A stretch of DNA of 64,000 nucleotides from an uncultured Dorea sp. (GTDB lineage: Bacteria > Bacillota > Clostridia > Lachnospirales > Lachnospiraceae). Numbering within the stretch: position 1 is the first letter of the stretch; every line of letters begins with the position of its first letter. The DNA lies in contig CAJUMF010000005.1 in assembly GCA_910586965.1 (NCBI GenBank), positions 78,993 to 142,992 of the forward strand, in the 5' to 3' direction. Shown here piece by piece: positions 25,602-32,811 of the stretch. The notes beneath the pieces are model-generated. The model worked only from the letters and a program-made list of their open reading frames with translations. It did not search any database and had not been told where the DNA came from. A program made the translations under genes and the position numbers.

Positions 25602-26291
25602 CTGGATTCCGCCCTTGCGTTCCGACGGCTGTATGATGACGGTCACCGGCATACCGCCGTGCCACTCAAAGGAGTAGGATTCGCCCGAGGCCTGGCCGAT
25701 AAAGGTCTTCCAGTTTACGTCCGTGCGGATGTGGGGGTCGCAGGAGCCGTTTCCCATCCAGCAGATGACGGCGTCAGGGTCGACGGCAATGGTGTTGTGG
25801 GTATGTACATTGCTGAGGGCGATGGGGTTGCCGTCGGTGAGTATCGCAACATAGGCGTTTTTCCCTTCTCCGGTAAGCGTGGATGTTGCGATTCCTTTTT
25901 GCGAGAGCACACCCGAGCCGATAAAGCGGACGCTGTACTTGCAGTCCTGGGTGAATGCCAGGATGTTTTCCGACTCCACGGAGATGGTCTCGCCGTATTC
26001 CAGGCGGTAGACAAGGACATGCTGGGCATTGCAGGCGTAGTAAGTCTCGGAATCTCCGTTCATGGTGACTTTCATAAGGGGGATATTCTCTCCTGTCACG
26101 CGCCTTGCCAAAGAGCCGATAACTGCCTGGGCAAGGCTGCTCTGGGGTCCTAATAGGACTTTCTCGAATCGGTAGTTCGTGTTCCCGGCGCAGTCTCCGG
26201 CGATGTAGGCTCCAGCCTTGGTAAAGATTACGTCATTTCCGGTACAGGTGACCTTCAGGGTCAGTTCGTTGATTGTCTCAAATGTAATCAT
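25587..26291 (-). CDS. AIM24 family protein
   Basis: A 234-residue all-beta protein of the AIM24 family (PF01987), often found with TerD genes. Glycine-rich beta repeats such as GSGVLSQKGIATSTL are typical. The frame extends up to 26342, but TTGGAGG lies just before the ATG at 26291 on the minus strand, so that start is preferred. It follows the minus-strand terD-like gene by 20 bases and forms an operon with it. No enzyme motif is visible; a role in protein assembly at the membrane is possible. Confidence 0.85.
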   Translation of the reverse strand: MITFETINELTLKVTCTGNDVIFTKAGAYIAGDCAGNTNYRFEKVLLGPQSSLAQAVIGSLARRVTGENIPLMKVTMNGDSETYYACNAQHVLVYRLEYGETISVESENILAFTQDCKYSVRFIGSGVLSQKGIATSTLTGEGKNAYVAILTDGNPIALSNVHTHNTIAVDPDAVICWMGNGSCDPHIRTDVNWKTFIGQASGESYSFEWHGGMPVTVIIQPSERKGGIQLKID

Positions 26292-26311
26292 CTGTTTTAT
26301 TTCCTCCAAAT

Positions 26312-27112
26312 TTAATTTGTCTGAACGCCGTATAGTCCGCATAAGCCCTCAAGGTCTTTTGCGACTCCGTTTCCGACGGCGTTGAATTTCCAGGTGCCGT
26401 TATAAAGGTAAAGCTCTCCCAGCATCATGGAAGTGACGTTGGCGTAGTAGTCCGTCAGCCGGAAACTGTAAAGCTCCCGACCAGTGTCCGGCTCCAGCAG
26501 CCGGATGTAGGCGTCCTTCACCATGCTGAAATTAAGATGGTATGTAAATGCCTCGTTGATGGTGAGCACAAATACGATTTTTTTAATGCCGGGATTTAAG
26601 CGCACAAGGTCGATGTCCGCGGTTTCCCGGTCTTCGGCGGAGCCGTCTGTATTCAGGGAGACGCTGCCGTCGGGGCTTTTGGCCTGCCCGTAGAAGACGA
26701 ACCAGTCGTCGCCCGGCACTTTCCCGGAGGCGTCAAGGAGAAAGGCGGAAAGGTCAATGTCGCACCTGGAATCGGAAGTGTTCCAGCCCATGGCGATTCT
26801 TATGGCTTTTAACTGTCCGGCAGCTCCTACGTTTACCTTCTGACCTTTCTGTATGAGGTTTCGAAGGGCAGGCGGCTTGCGGTAAGGGGCGGCGGCAGGG
26901 GGCGGTGTCTGGGGCGCCTGGGTAGTCCGGGGTGCAGATGTTCCCTGTGCGGCGCGTGTTCCTGACGCGGCTGTGCGGGAGGTCTGTGCAGAGAATGCGC
27001 CCGCGGAAGATATGATCTGCCGGCTTAAGGCAGGACATACTTTTGCCCGGCTCAGTGATGAAATGTTGTTTCGGTCGTAGCTTTCCGTTACTTTCATCGG
27101 GATATTAATCAT
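26312..27112 (-). CDS. TerD-like protein with Pro/Ala/Thr-rich N-terminal extension (copy 5)
   Basis: A 266-residue protein. Residues 1-85 are low complexity, rich in Ala, Pro, Thr and Ser, and are not part of the TerD fold. The TerD domain follows: QKGQKVNVGAA, MGWNTSDSRCDIDLSAFLL, and the end GTWKFNAVGNG. The second acidic loop is degenerate (SLNTDGSAEDRETAD instead of the GDNLTG form), so Ca2+ binding may be reduced. It is transcribed opposite to the other four copies and precedes the AIM24 gene. Confidence 0.88.
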   Translation of the reverse strand: MINIPMKVTESYDRNNISSLSRAKVCPALSRQIISSAGAFSAQTSRTAASGTRAAQGTSAPRTTQAPQTPPPAAAPYRKPPALRNLIQKGQKVNVGAAGQLKAIRIAMGWNTSDSRCDIDLSAFLLDASGKVPGDDWFVFYGQAKSPDGSVSLNTDGSAEDRETADIDLVRLNPGIKKIVFVLTINEAFTYHLNFSMVKDAYIRLLEPDTGRELYSFRLTDYYANVTSMMLGELYLYNGTWKFNAVGNGVAKDLEGLCGLYGVQTN

Positions 27113-27245
27113 AGGTATCGGTTCCTTTCGTGTTGTTAGCTATATTATACAACAGGATGGGGAAAATGGCATCTTAAAGTTGTTTTTCGGTTGCGGTGCA
27201 GATATAATAGAGTTAGTTAAATATCAGAAAGGTTGAAATAGAGTT

Positions 27246-28244
27246 ATGAAAATCAGTATTCGCAAAATAAGCGAGATTACAGGATTTTCGCCGGCGACAG
27301 TGTCAAATGCACTGAATCATAAGCGGGGCGTCAACAAGGAGACGGCGGAACAGATTTTAAAGACAGCAGAGGAACTGGGGTATCATACAGGGGAGAAGAT
27401 CCGGAGGATACGGTTTGTCATATTCCGGAGGAACGGGCTGATCATCGACGACAGCCCGTTTCATCCGGCGGTGATCGAGGGCGTGGAGCGGCAGGCGAAA
27501 CTGATGGGACTTGAGACGCTGTTTTGCCATGTGGATGTCAATGACCCGGGATATGCCGTGCAGCTCAGGGAAATCCTGTCGGACGAGGAGAGCGCGGTAG
27601 TCCTTCTTGGAACGGAGATGATGGAGGAGGATTTTGAACCTTACACTCAGGCAAAGAATAAGATTATCCTGCTTGATGGGTGGAGCGACAGGTACTTTTT
27701 CGACAGCGTCCTTATCAGCAACACAGATTCGGCGGCAAAAGCAGTGGAATATCTGGTGGAGCGGGGGCATAAAGAGATTGGCTATATCCGGGGGGATTTC
27801 CGCATACAGGCGTTTAAGTACAGGGAGATTGGCTACCGGCGTGTGATGGATGCTCACGGGTTCCCTGTAAGGCAGGAGTTTATCCCCACGGTGGGAACGA
27901 AGGTGGAGACGGCTTATGAGGGCATGAAAAAATATCTGGAAGGTGCGGGGGATTTGCCGTCTGCATTTTTCGTGGACAATGATACTATAGCGATTGGGGC
28001 GATGCAGGCTCTTAAGGAGCGCGGCTATGACATCCCGGGAGATGTGTCTATTATCGGGTTTGACAATATCTCTTACGGTGCGGTGTCGGATCCGCCCCTT
28101 ACGACGATAAATGTGTACAAGCACGAGATGGGGGCGACGGCAGTGAGGGAGCTGCTTTATTCCATAGAGAACCAGAGCACGATCAAGACGAAGATACAGG
28201 TGTGTACGGATTTTGTGGAGAGGGGGAGCGTGAAGAGGATATAA
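27246..28244 (+). CDS. LacI family transcriptional regulator
   Basis: A 332-residue repressor. The N-terminal helix-turn-helix reads ISEITGFSPATVSNALNHKRGVN, followed by a hinge and a sugar-binding-protein-like core (FVDNDTIAIGAMQALKERG, IIGFDNISYG). Its HTH is very close to that of the truncated LacI at 31178, so the two are paralogues. The direct neighbours give no clear target; it may once have served the sugar operon downstream. Confidence 0.9.
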   Translation: MKISIRKISEITGFSPATVSNALNHKRGVNKETAEQILKTAEELGYHTGEKIRRIRFVIFRRNGLIIDDSPFHPAVIEGVERQAKLMGLETLFCHVDVNDPGYAVQLREILSDEESAVVLLGTEMMEEDFEPYTQAKNKIILLDGWSDRYFFDSVLISNTDSAAKAVEYLVERGHKEIGYIRGDFRIQAFKYREIGYRRVMDAHGFPVRQEFIPTVGTKVETAYEGMKKYLEGAGDLPSAFFVDNDTIAIGAMQALKERGYDIPGDVSIIGFDNISYGAVSDPPLTTINVYKHEMGATAVRELLYSIENQSTIKTKIQVCTDFVERGSVKRI

Positions 28245-28290
28245 AGAGATGTGAAGACAAACAGTAAAGGTAAGTCCCAAATGAGGAACT

Positions 28291-28474
28291 AAGCATCGTA
28301 ATGCCAGAAAAACTGCTGGGAAAGCTCCTGGTTTATAAGATGCCGGAGGGTATTGCGTCGGGCATGATCATTGAGGTTGCGTCCTGTGCCGGGTCGAATG
28401 ACAAGGGGCGTACACCTATGGAAACGGGAAACTCTGCGGGGCTCTTAGTATCACGTAGGAACAATATGGATATA
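28291..28474 (+). pseudogene. Remnant of a 3-methyladenine DNA glycosylase gene
   Basis: This stretch closely matches two separate parts of the intact glycosylase gene at 29591. Bases 28301-28430 match its N-terminal part (LLGKLL, then PEGIASGMIIEV). Bases from about 28425 match the region around 29968 (GGGAAACTCTGCGGGGCTCT), now in another frame. About 210 bases between them are missing. It is a decayed, internally deleted duplicate with no function expected. Confidence 0.82.
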
Positions 28475-28513
28475 ATAAACGTTAAAATGAAATGCTCAAA
28501 AATAGATTTGTTC

Positions 28514-28566
28514 GCAAAAGCCGGGGCAACAATTGTTGTAAGGGATTGCTGCTCCGGCTTTAAATT
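28514..28566 (+). terminator. Stem-loop after the glycosylase remnant
   Basis: AAAGCCGG near 28517 pairs with CCGGCTTT near 28556, with an inner ACAAT/ATTGT dyad. It is followed by a mixed A/T tail and may end upstream transcripts. Confidence 0.5.
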
Positions 28567-28713
28567 TTCCTTGCGTTTTTAACGTATATCCCGTATACTT
28601 TATACATCTAAAGAATTTATTTTATCTGGCCGTTCGGCCATTAAATTCCAACAGACATTTATTTATCAGTTGCAACAAAAACCGGCTTTGTATTATACTA
28701 TAAGGAGAAGAAG

Positions 28714-29565
28714 ATGGCAGACGGGAAATTGCAGTGGCATCCGGCGTTTGTCGCAGCCCTGCACATCGAGTTTGAGGATGAGATGGACGTGCTGGAGATA
28801 GAATCAGAACATCAGCTTGGGAAGAAACCAATGCAGATTGATATCCTGGTTATCAAAAAGACAGAAGAAACCGCAATCCGTAAGAATATCGGGCGGATTT
28901 TTCGGAAATATAATGTTATAGAGTATAAATCTCCGGAAGATTCCCTGAGTATCAATGATTTTTATAAGGTGTACGCATATACCTGTTTTTTGCAGTCCGA
29001 CACAGGGACGGTAAATGAGATACGCTCTGATGACTTGACGATTACATATGTGTGCAACCACTATCCCCGTGAGATGATAAAGAAACTTGAAAATAACAGG
29101 AAATTAAGAGCAGTAGAAAAGGCGGACGGGATATATTATCTTGAGGGAGACGAATTTCCGATACAGGTGATTGTGACAAAAGAATTGTCCAGGAAAGATA
29201 ACTATTGGATGCAGAACCTGAGAAATGACTTGAAAGCGGGAACGGAAATAGAGTCTCTTGCGGAAAGATATGAAAAGAAAAAACAGGAGCCGTATTATCA
29301 GGCGGTGATGGATCTGATCATGCGGGCGAACTGGGAGCAGATGGAGGAGGAGAGAAAGATGTGTGATGCATTTAGAGAGTTATTTGCAGAGGATTTTAAA
29401 AGAGCGGAGGAGGAAGGGCTTAAGCGCGGACTTGAGCAGGGGTTAGAGCGTGGCATTTACTATACAAAAAGGATTCTTAAGCTCTTTTCGGAAGGATTGC
29501 CGGTTGAGCAGATTGCGGAAAAAGAGGGTGTCTCTGTGGAGAGAGTAAATCAGATATTAGAGTAG
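28714..29565 (+). CDS. PD-(D/E)XK nuclease-like protein, Rpn/transposase-associated family
   Basis: A 283-residue protein of a family abundant in Lachnospiraceae. The N-terminal half shows a nuclease-like core: WHPAFVAALHIEF, QIDILVI (Asp) and NVIEYKSPED (Glu-Tyr-Lys) in PD-(D/E)XK order. The C-terminal part is charged (EEGLKRGLEQGLERG) and ends in a small helix-turn-helix-like unit EQIAEKEGVSVERVNQIL. It resembles recombination-promoting nuclease (Rpn) relatives. It is flanked by the glycosylase remnant and the intact glycosylase. Nuclease activity is predicted only. Confidence 0.65.
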   Translation: MADGKLQWHPAFVAALHIEFEDEMDVLEIESEHQLGKKPMQIDILVIKKTEETAIRKNIGRIFRKYNVIEYKSPEDSLSINDFYKVYAYTCFLQSDTGTVNEIRSDDLTITYVCNHYPREMIKKLENNRKLRAVEKADGIYYLEGDEFPIQVIVTKELSRKDNYWMQNLRNDLKAGTEIESLAERYEKKKQEPYYQAVMDLIMRANWEQMEEERKMCDAFRELFAEDFKRAEEEGLKRGLEQGLERGIYYTKRILKLFSEGLPVEQIAEKEGVSVERVNQILE

Positions 29566-29590
29566 GCTTTGTCTGTTATAAGAGGGAAGT

Positions 29591-30229
29591 ATGATTACAA
29601 GAGATTTTTATATAAGGGATGTTAATACAGTGGCACCCGAGCTGCTGGGAAAGCTCCTGATACATGAGACGCCGGAAGGTGTTGCGTCGGGCATGATTGT
29701 TGAAGTTGAGTCCTATGCCGGGCCGGACGACAAGGGAGCGCACTCCTATGGGAACAGGCAGACAGAGCGGACGAAAATCCAATATGGCATGGGAGGCTTT
29801 GCATATATTTTTACAATCTATGGGATGTATGACTGCTTTAATGCCGTGGTGAACATGCCCATGAAACCGGAGGCAATACTGGTGCGCGCCCTGGAGCCTG
29901 TAGATGGGATTGAGCTGATGAAACGGCGCAGGAAAACGGAAAATGCTGTTTCTCTGTGCAATGGCCCCGGGAAACTCTGCGGGGCTCTTGGTATCACGAA
30001 GGAACAGTACGGATATGATCTTTGCAGCCCGCCGCTTTTTATTAAATCGTATCAGGATGTGCCAAAAGAGCAGATTATGGTTTCTCCGAGAATCAATATT
30101 GATTATGCAGAGGAGTGTAAGGATTATTTATGGAGATATTTTATAAAAGGGAATCCGTTTGTATCGAAAACAGCTAAAAAATACAGAGAAAAATATATGC
30201 CATATGAAACGTTAAAGTCAAATGTTTAA
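29591..30229 (+). CDS. DNA-3-methyladenine glycosylase (Mpg/AAG type)
   Basis: This 212-residue base-excision repair enzyme removes alkylated purines. The AAG-fold features are clear: PELLGKLLIHETPEGVASGMIVEVESYAGPDDKGAHSYG split over residues 17-57 (with the active-site Glu in EVESYAG), then YIFTIYGMYDCFN and RALEPVDG, then GPGKLCGALGIT. Length is normal. A decayed copy lies 1.3 kb upstream. It ends before a strong terminator shared with hsp20. Confidence 0.93.
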   Translation: MITRDFYIRDVNTVAPELLGKLLIHETPEGVASGMIVEVESYAGPDDKGAHSYGNRQTERTKIQYGMGGFAYIFTIYGMYDCFNAVVNMPMKPEAILVRALEPVDGIELMKRRRKTENAVSLCNGPGKLCGALGITKEQYGYDLCSPPLFIKSYQDVPKEQIMVSPRINIDYAEECKDYLWRYFIKGNPFVSKTAKKYREKYMPYETLKSNV

Positions 30230-30248
30230 GATCAAGGGTAAGATAAAG

Positions 30249-30287
30249 ACTGCCGCCCGGCTGAAATCAACCGGCGCGGCAGTTTTT
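30249..30287. terminator. Terminator between glycosylase gene and hsp20
   Basis: ACTGCCGC (30249-30256) pairs with GCGGCAGT (30276-30283), with an inner CCGG pair and a T-run after it. The convergent hsp20 ends at 30296. Confidence 0.85.
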
Positions 30288-30295
30288 GCGATGAA

Positions 30296-30718
30296 TTATT
30301 CGATTGTGATAAGCCTCGGCTGCTCAATTGCTTTCGGAACCTCTTTTGGTACCTGAAGGGAGAGGACTCCGTCTTTGAATGCGGCCTTGATGTCATCCTG
30401 CGTTACATTGTCGCCTACATAGAAACTTCTGTTGCAGCTCCCGGTGTAGCGCTCTTTGCGGATGCAGTTGCCCTTTGCGTCTTTTTCTTCTTTTGTCTCA
30501 TTTCTGGATGCGGTGATGGTCAGGTATCCGTCTTTTAAGTCAGCTCTTATGTCTTCCTTCGCATATCCGGGAAGTTCCATCTCAATCATATAGTTTCCGT
30601 CCTTGTCGTGAATGTCTGTCTTCATAATCTGTGTTGAAGAATTTTCAAAAGGACGTTTGAAGAACGGGTCATTGAACATCTCGTCAAATAAATTATAATT
30701 TCTGTTTGCAAGTAACAT
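30296..30718 (-). CDS. Small heat shock protein, Hsp20/alpha-crystallin family
   Basis: A 140-residue chaperone. The alpha-crystallin domain spans roughly residues 35-125 with MEMELPGYAKEDIRADLKDG and the late AAFKDGVLSLQVPK. The C-terminal tail ends with a short PRLITIE. It holds unfolded proteins in an ATP-independent way. The start follows AAGGAGGAATG on the minus strand. A CIRCE operator and promoter lie about 100 bases upstream, so HrcA control is expected. Confidence 0.93.
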   Translation of the reverse strand: MLLANRNYNLFDEMFNDPFFKRPFENSSTQIMKTDIHDKDGNYMIEMELPGYAKEDIRADLKDGYLTITASRNETKEEKDAKGNCIRKERYTGSCNRSFYVGDNVTQDDIKAAFKDGVLSLQVPKEVPKAIEQPRLITIE

Positions 30719-30806
30719 AAATCATTCCTCCTTAAAATATATGGCTTACTGTGTTTAGTATTGCCAGTAAGCAGCATAAAAATTATTTGTTTTAATTGCT
30801 ATATAT

Positions 30807-30837
30807 ATTATATAACATACATTGTTAGCAATGTCAA
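30807..30837 (-). promoter_or_regulatory. hsp20 promoter
   Basis: On the minus strand, TTGACA (30832-30837) is followed by TATATA after 17 bases or TATAAT after 19 bases (30807-30814). The -35 box lies within the CIRCE element. Confidence 0.7.
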
Positions 30838-30851
30838 GGGGCGAGTGCTAA
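30825..30851 (-). promoter_or_regulatory. CIRCE operator (HrcA site)
   Basis: The inverted repeat TTAGCAATG-N9-GAGTGCTAA matches the CIRCE consensus TTAGCACTC-N9-GAGTGCTAA at 16 of 18 arm positions, with the exact 9-base spacer. It overlaps the hsp20 -35 box, so bound HrcA would block transcription. Confidence 0.82.
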
Positions 30852-31177
30852 ATTCTTATATTTTTTATTTCTAAAATGACGTATCTTTACATTTCCAGAT
30901 ATTTCGCAACATTTTATTAAAAAATACATTTTGTTTATATAAATGTTTATGCGAATATTTATATAAACATTTATCAAAATAAAAGGTAAATATGAATAAA
31001 ATGTAAATATGAAATAAATGAACTGTAAATATTACACAAATTTCACATCAAAAAACTAGGAATAATAAACAAAATATAAATATTATCAAATAAAATAAAG
31101 AAAAACTATTGAAATATTTATATAAATATTTATAATATAGGACATAGAGAAAAAGCAAAACAAAGGGGCGGTGAAAA
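30852..31177. other. AT-rich intergenic region with repeated palindromes
   Basis: No gene is seen in this very AT-rich stretch. The 10-base palindrome TTTATATAAA occurs three times: 30934-30943, 30958-30967 and 31117-31126, the last within a perfect 20-base palindrome (31112-31131). These are probable operators for the adjacent LacI-type gene at 31178 or sites for a nucleoid protein. Confidence 0.6.
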
Positions 31178-31744
31178 GTGAAAGTCAGTATTAAGAAGAT
31201 CAGCCAGGCGACAGGTTTTTCTCCGGCGACTGTATCCAACGCTTTGAACCGTAAAAAGGGCGTCAACAGCGAGACGTCGGAAAAGATATTTAAAGCGGCG
31301 GAGGAGCTGGGCTACCACCCGGAGAAGGTGATTACGAAGATTAAGTTCGTCACCTACCGGAAGAACGGAAAGATCATCGATAACAACCAGTTTTTCCCTG
31401 CCATGATAGAAGGCGTGGAAAAGCAGGCGAAGGACTTAGGATATGAGACCATTTTCAGCAGGCTGGACTGCGAGGAGGAAGGCTTTGAAGAGAGGCTTTC
31501 GGAGGTTTTAGAAGATACAAGCTCCCTGATGCTCCTTTTAGGGGCGGAGATGTTAGAGGAAGATTTTATCCCGTTCAAGAGCTACAAGGGGCATATGGTC
31601 CTTCTTGACGGGTGGTCTGAGGATATGAGATTTGACGGAGTTTTGATCAACAATACAGATTCGGTGTGCCACGCTATGGAGTATCTGATCGGGATGCGCG
31701 GCTCTTCAGGCAGCAGGAAAGAAACTTCCGGTTATCGGTGTTGA
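31178..31744 (+). pseudogene. Truncated LacI family regulator
   Basis: The first 170 residues are a normal LacI protein start: HTH ISQATGFSPATVSNALNRKKGVN, hinge, then the first part of the effector core up to MEYLIG. After about base 31694 the sequence jumps to a sugar-binding protein gene in another frame, and the LacI frame ends after about 15 foreign residues. About 45 percent of the effector core is missing, so sugar sensing should be lost; the DNA-binding domain could still be made. It is a paralogue of the LacI at 27246. Confidence 0.85.
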
Positions 31745-31958
31745 CGGTTCTGACGAGGCAGCAGCTCTCATTAAATCCGGCGACGCTACAGGTACCGCTC
31801 TCCAGCAGTTCGCAGTAATCGCTGAGACAGCAGTTGTACAGGTCGACAAGTACTTAAAGGAAGGCTCTACAGGCGCAGATGAGAAACAGCTCATTGACTG
31901 TATCGCAATCACATCCGAGAACGTTGACAAATTATCTGGATTCGTATTCACAGAGTAA
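31696..31958 (+). pseudogene. C-terminal fragment of a sugar ABC binding protein
   Basis: In a frame different from the LacI gene, this region encodes ALQAAGKKLPVIGVDGSDEA and then ATGTALQQFAVIAETAV, ending in FVFTE and a stop at 31956. This is the C-terminal third of an RbsB-type periplasmic sugar-binding protein. No start codon or signal peptide remains. It was joined to the LacI gene by a deletion of the intervening DNA. A GC-rich stem-loop (32001-32023) follows. Confidence 0.85.
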
Positions 31959-32000
31959 TCCTGGGGAAATGCCGGAAAAGACGGCATGACTTTTATGAAA

Positions 32001-32023
32001 GGGCGCGCTTTTGCGGCGCGCCC
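32001..32023 (+). terminator. GC-rich stem-loop after the binding-protein fragment
   Basis: GGGCGCGC (32001-32008) pairs perfectly with GCGCGCCC (32016-32023). Only a weak T tail follows. Such hairpins often follow binding-protein genes and limit readthrough into transporter genes. Confidence 0.65.
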
Positions 32024-32124
32024 TTGCGTATGATATCAAGACTCTTTATGCAAAGTATGAATGATCAGGAACATAAATATCCCGGGGAAGGATATTTAAA
32101 ATAAAAGAAATAAAGGAGGCAGCT

Positions 32125-32778
32125 ATGAAAAAACGTGCAATAGCTCTTGGACTTACCCTTGCGCTCTCGGCATCCACTCTGCTCACAGGATGCGGGATCG
32201 TGAAGGTGGTAAAAATCGGGGAAGAGGGAAAGTATACCGGAAATGTGGAATTTAACGCGGGCGACGACGTTGCCGCCATCTGGGAGGATTCCGCGCTGCC
32301 GGAGATGAACGAGACAGCCGTCGACCTGACCGAATTCCTCACTCAGTCAAACGGGGATCTGACGGCGCTGGCGAAAGATTACGGAAAATATTCCATGGGA
32401 GATTCCGGGGAATTGAGCTACGTGGTAAAGGGAACGGGAACCGTGGAGGAAGTCAATACAGAATCCCAGGCAGGTTTCATGACTGTAAAGCTTGACGGCT
32501 ACACCGGTTCCGAGGCAGTGAAGATTCAGATCGGGCCTGTATATAAAGGTTCATCCATCCGCGACTGCTTAAGCTTTATCAAGTTCGGCGACTACAAAAA
32601 CCAGGAAGAGTGGGCGGCTGTGTCGCAGAGCATCAACAAGGTCGTGGCAGAGGACGTGGTAGCGCCTGTTAAGCCGGAATCCTTACAGGGAAAGCCGGTT
32701 TCGTTTGTAGGAGCATTTACCGTGTCTTCCGGAAGTACGGACGTACTGATCACACCGGTTGTACTGGAGGCGAAGTAG
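32125..32778 (+). CDS. DUF2291 lipoprotein of sugar ABC operon
   Basis: A 217-residue secreted protein with a lipobox LLTGC (Cys23). The rest matches the DUF2291 family, which is nearly always encoded next to ribose-type ABC transporters; its role is unknown. Typical phrases are GKYTGNVEFNAGDDVAAIWED and KIQIGPVYKGSSIRD. The SD AAAGGAGG lies before the ATG. It is followed by the ATPase gene after 33 bases. Confidence 0.85.
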   Translation: MKKRAIALGLTLALSASTLLTGCGIVKVVKIGEEGKYTGNVEFNAGDDVAAIWEDSALPEMNETAVDLTEFLTQSNGDLTALAKDYGKYSMGDSGELSYVVKGTGTVEEVNTESQAGFMTVKLDGYTGSEAVKIQIGPVYKGSSIRDCLSFIKFGDYKNQEEWAAVSQSINKVVAEDVVAPVKPESLQGKPVSFVGAFTVSSGSTDVLITPVVLEAK

Positions 32779-32811
32779 GCAGTGTTGAGAGCAAAAAGGA
32801 GATAGCAGACT

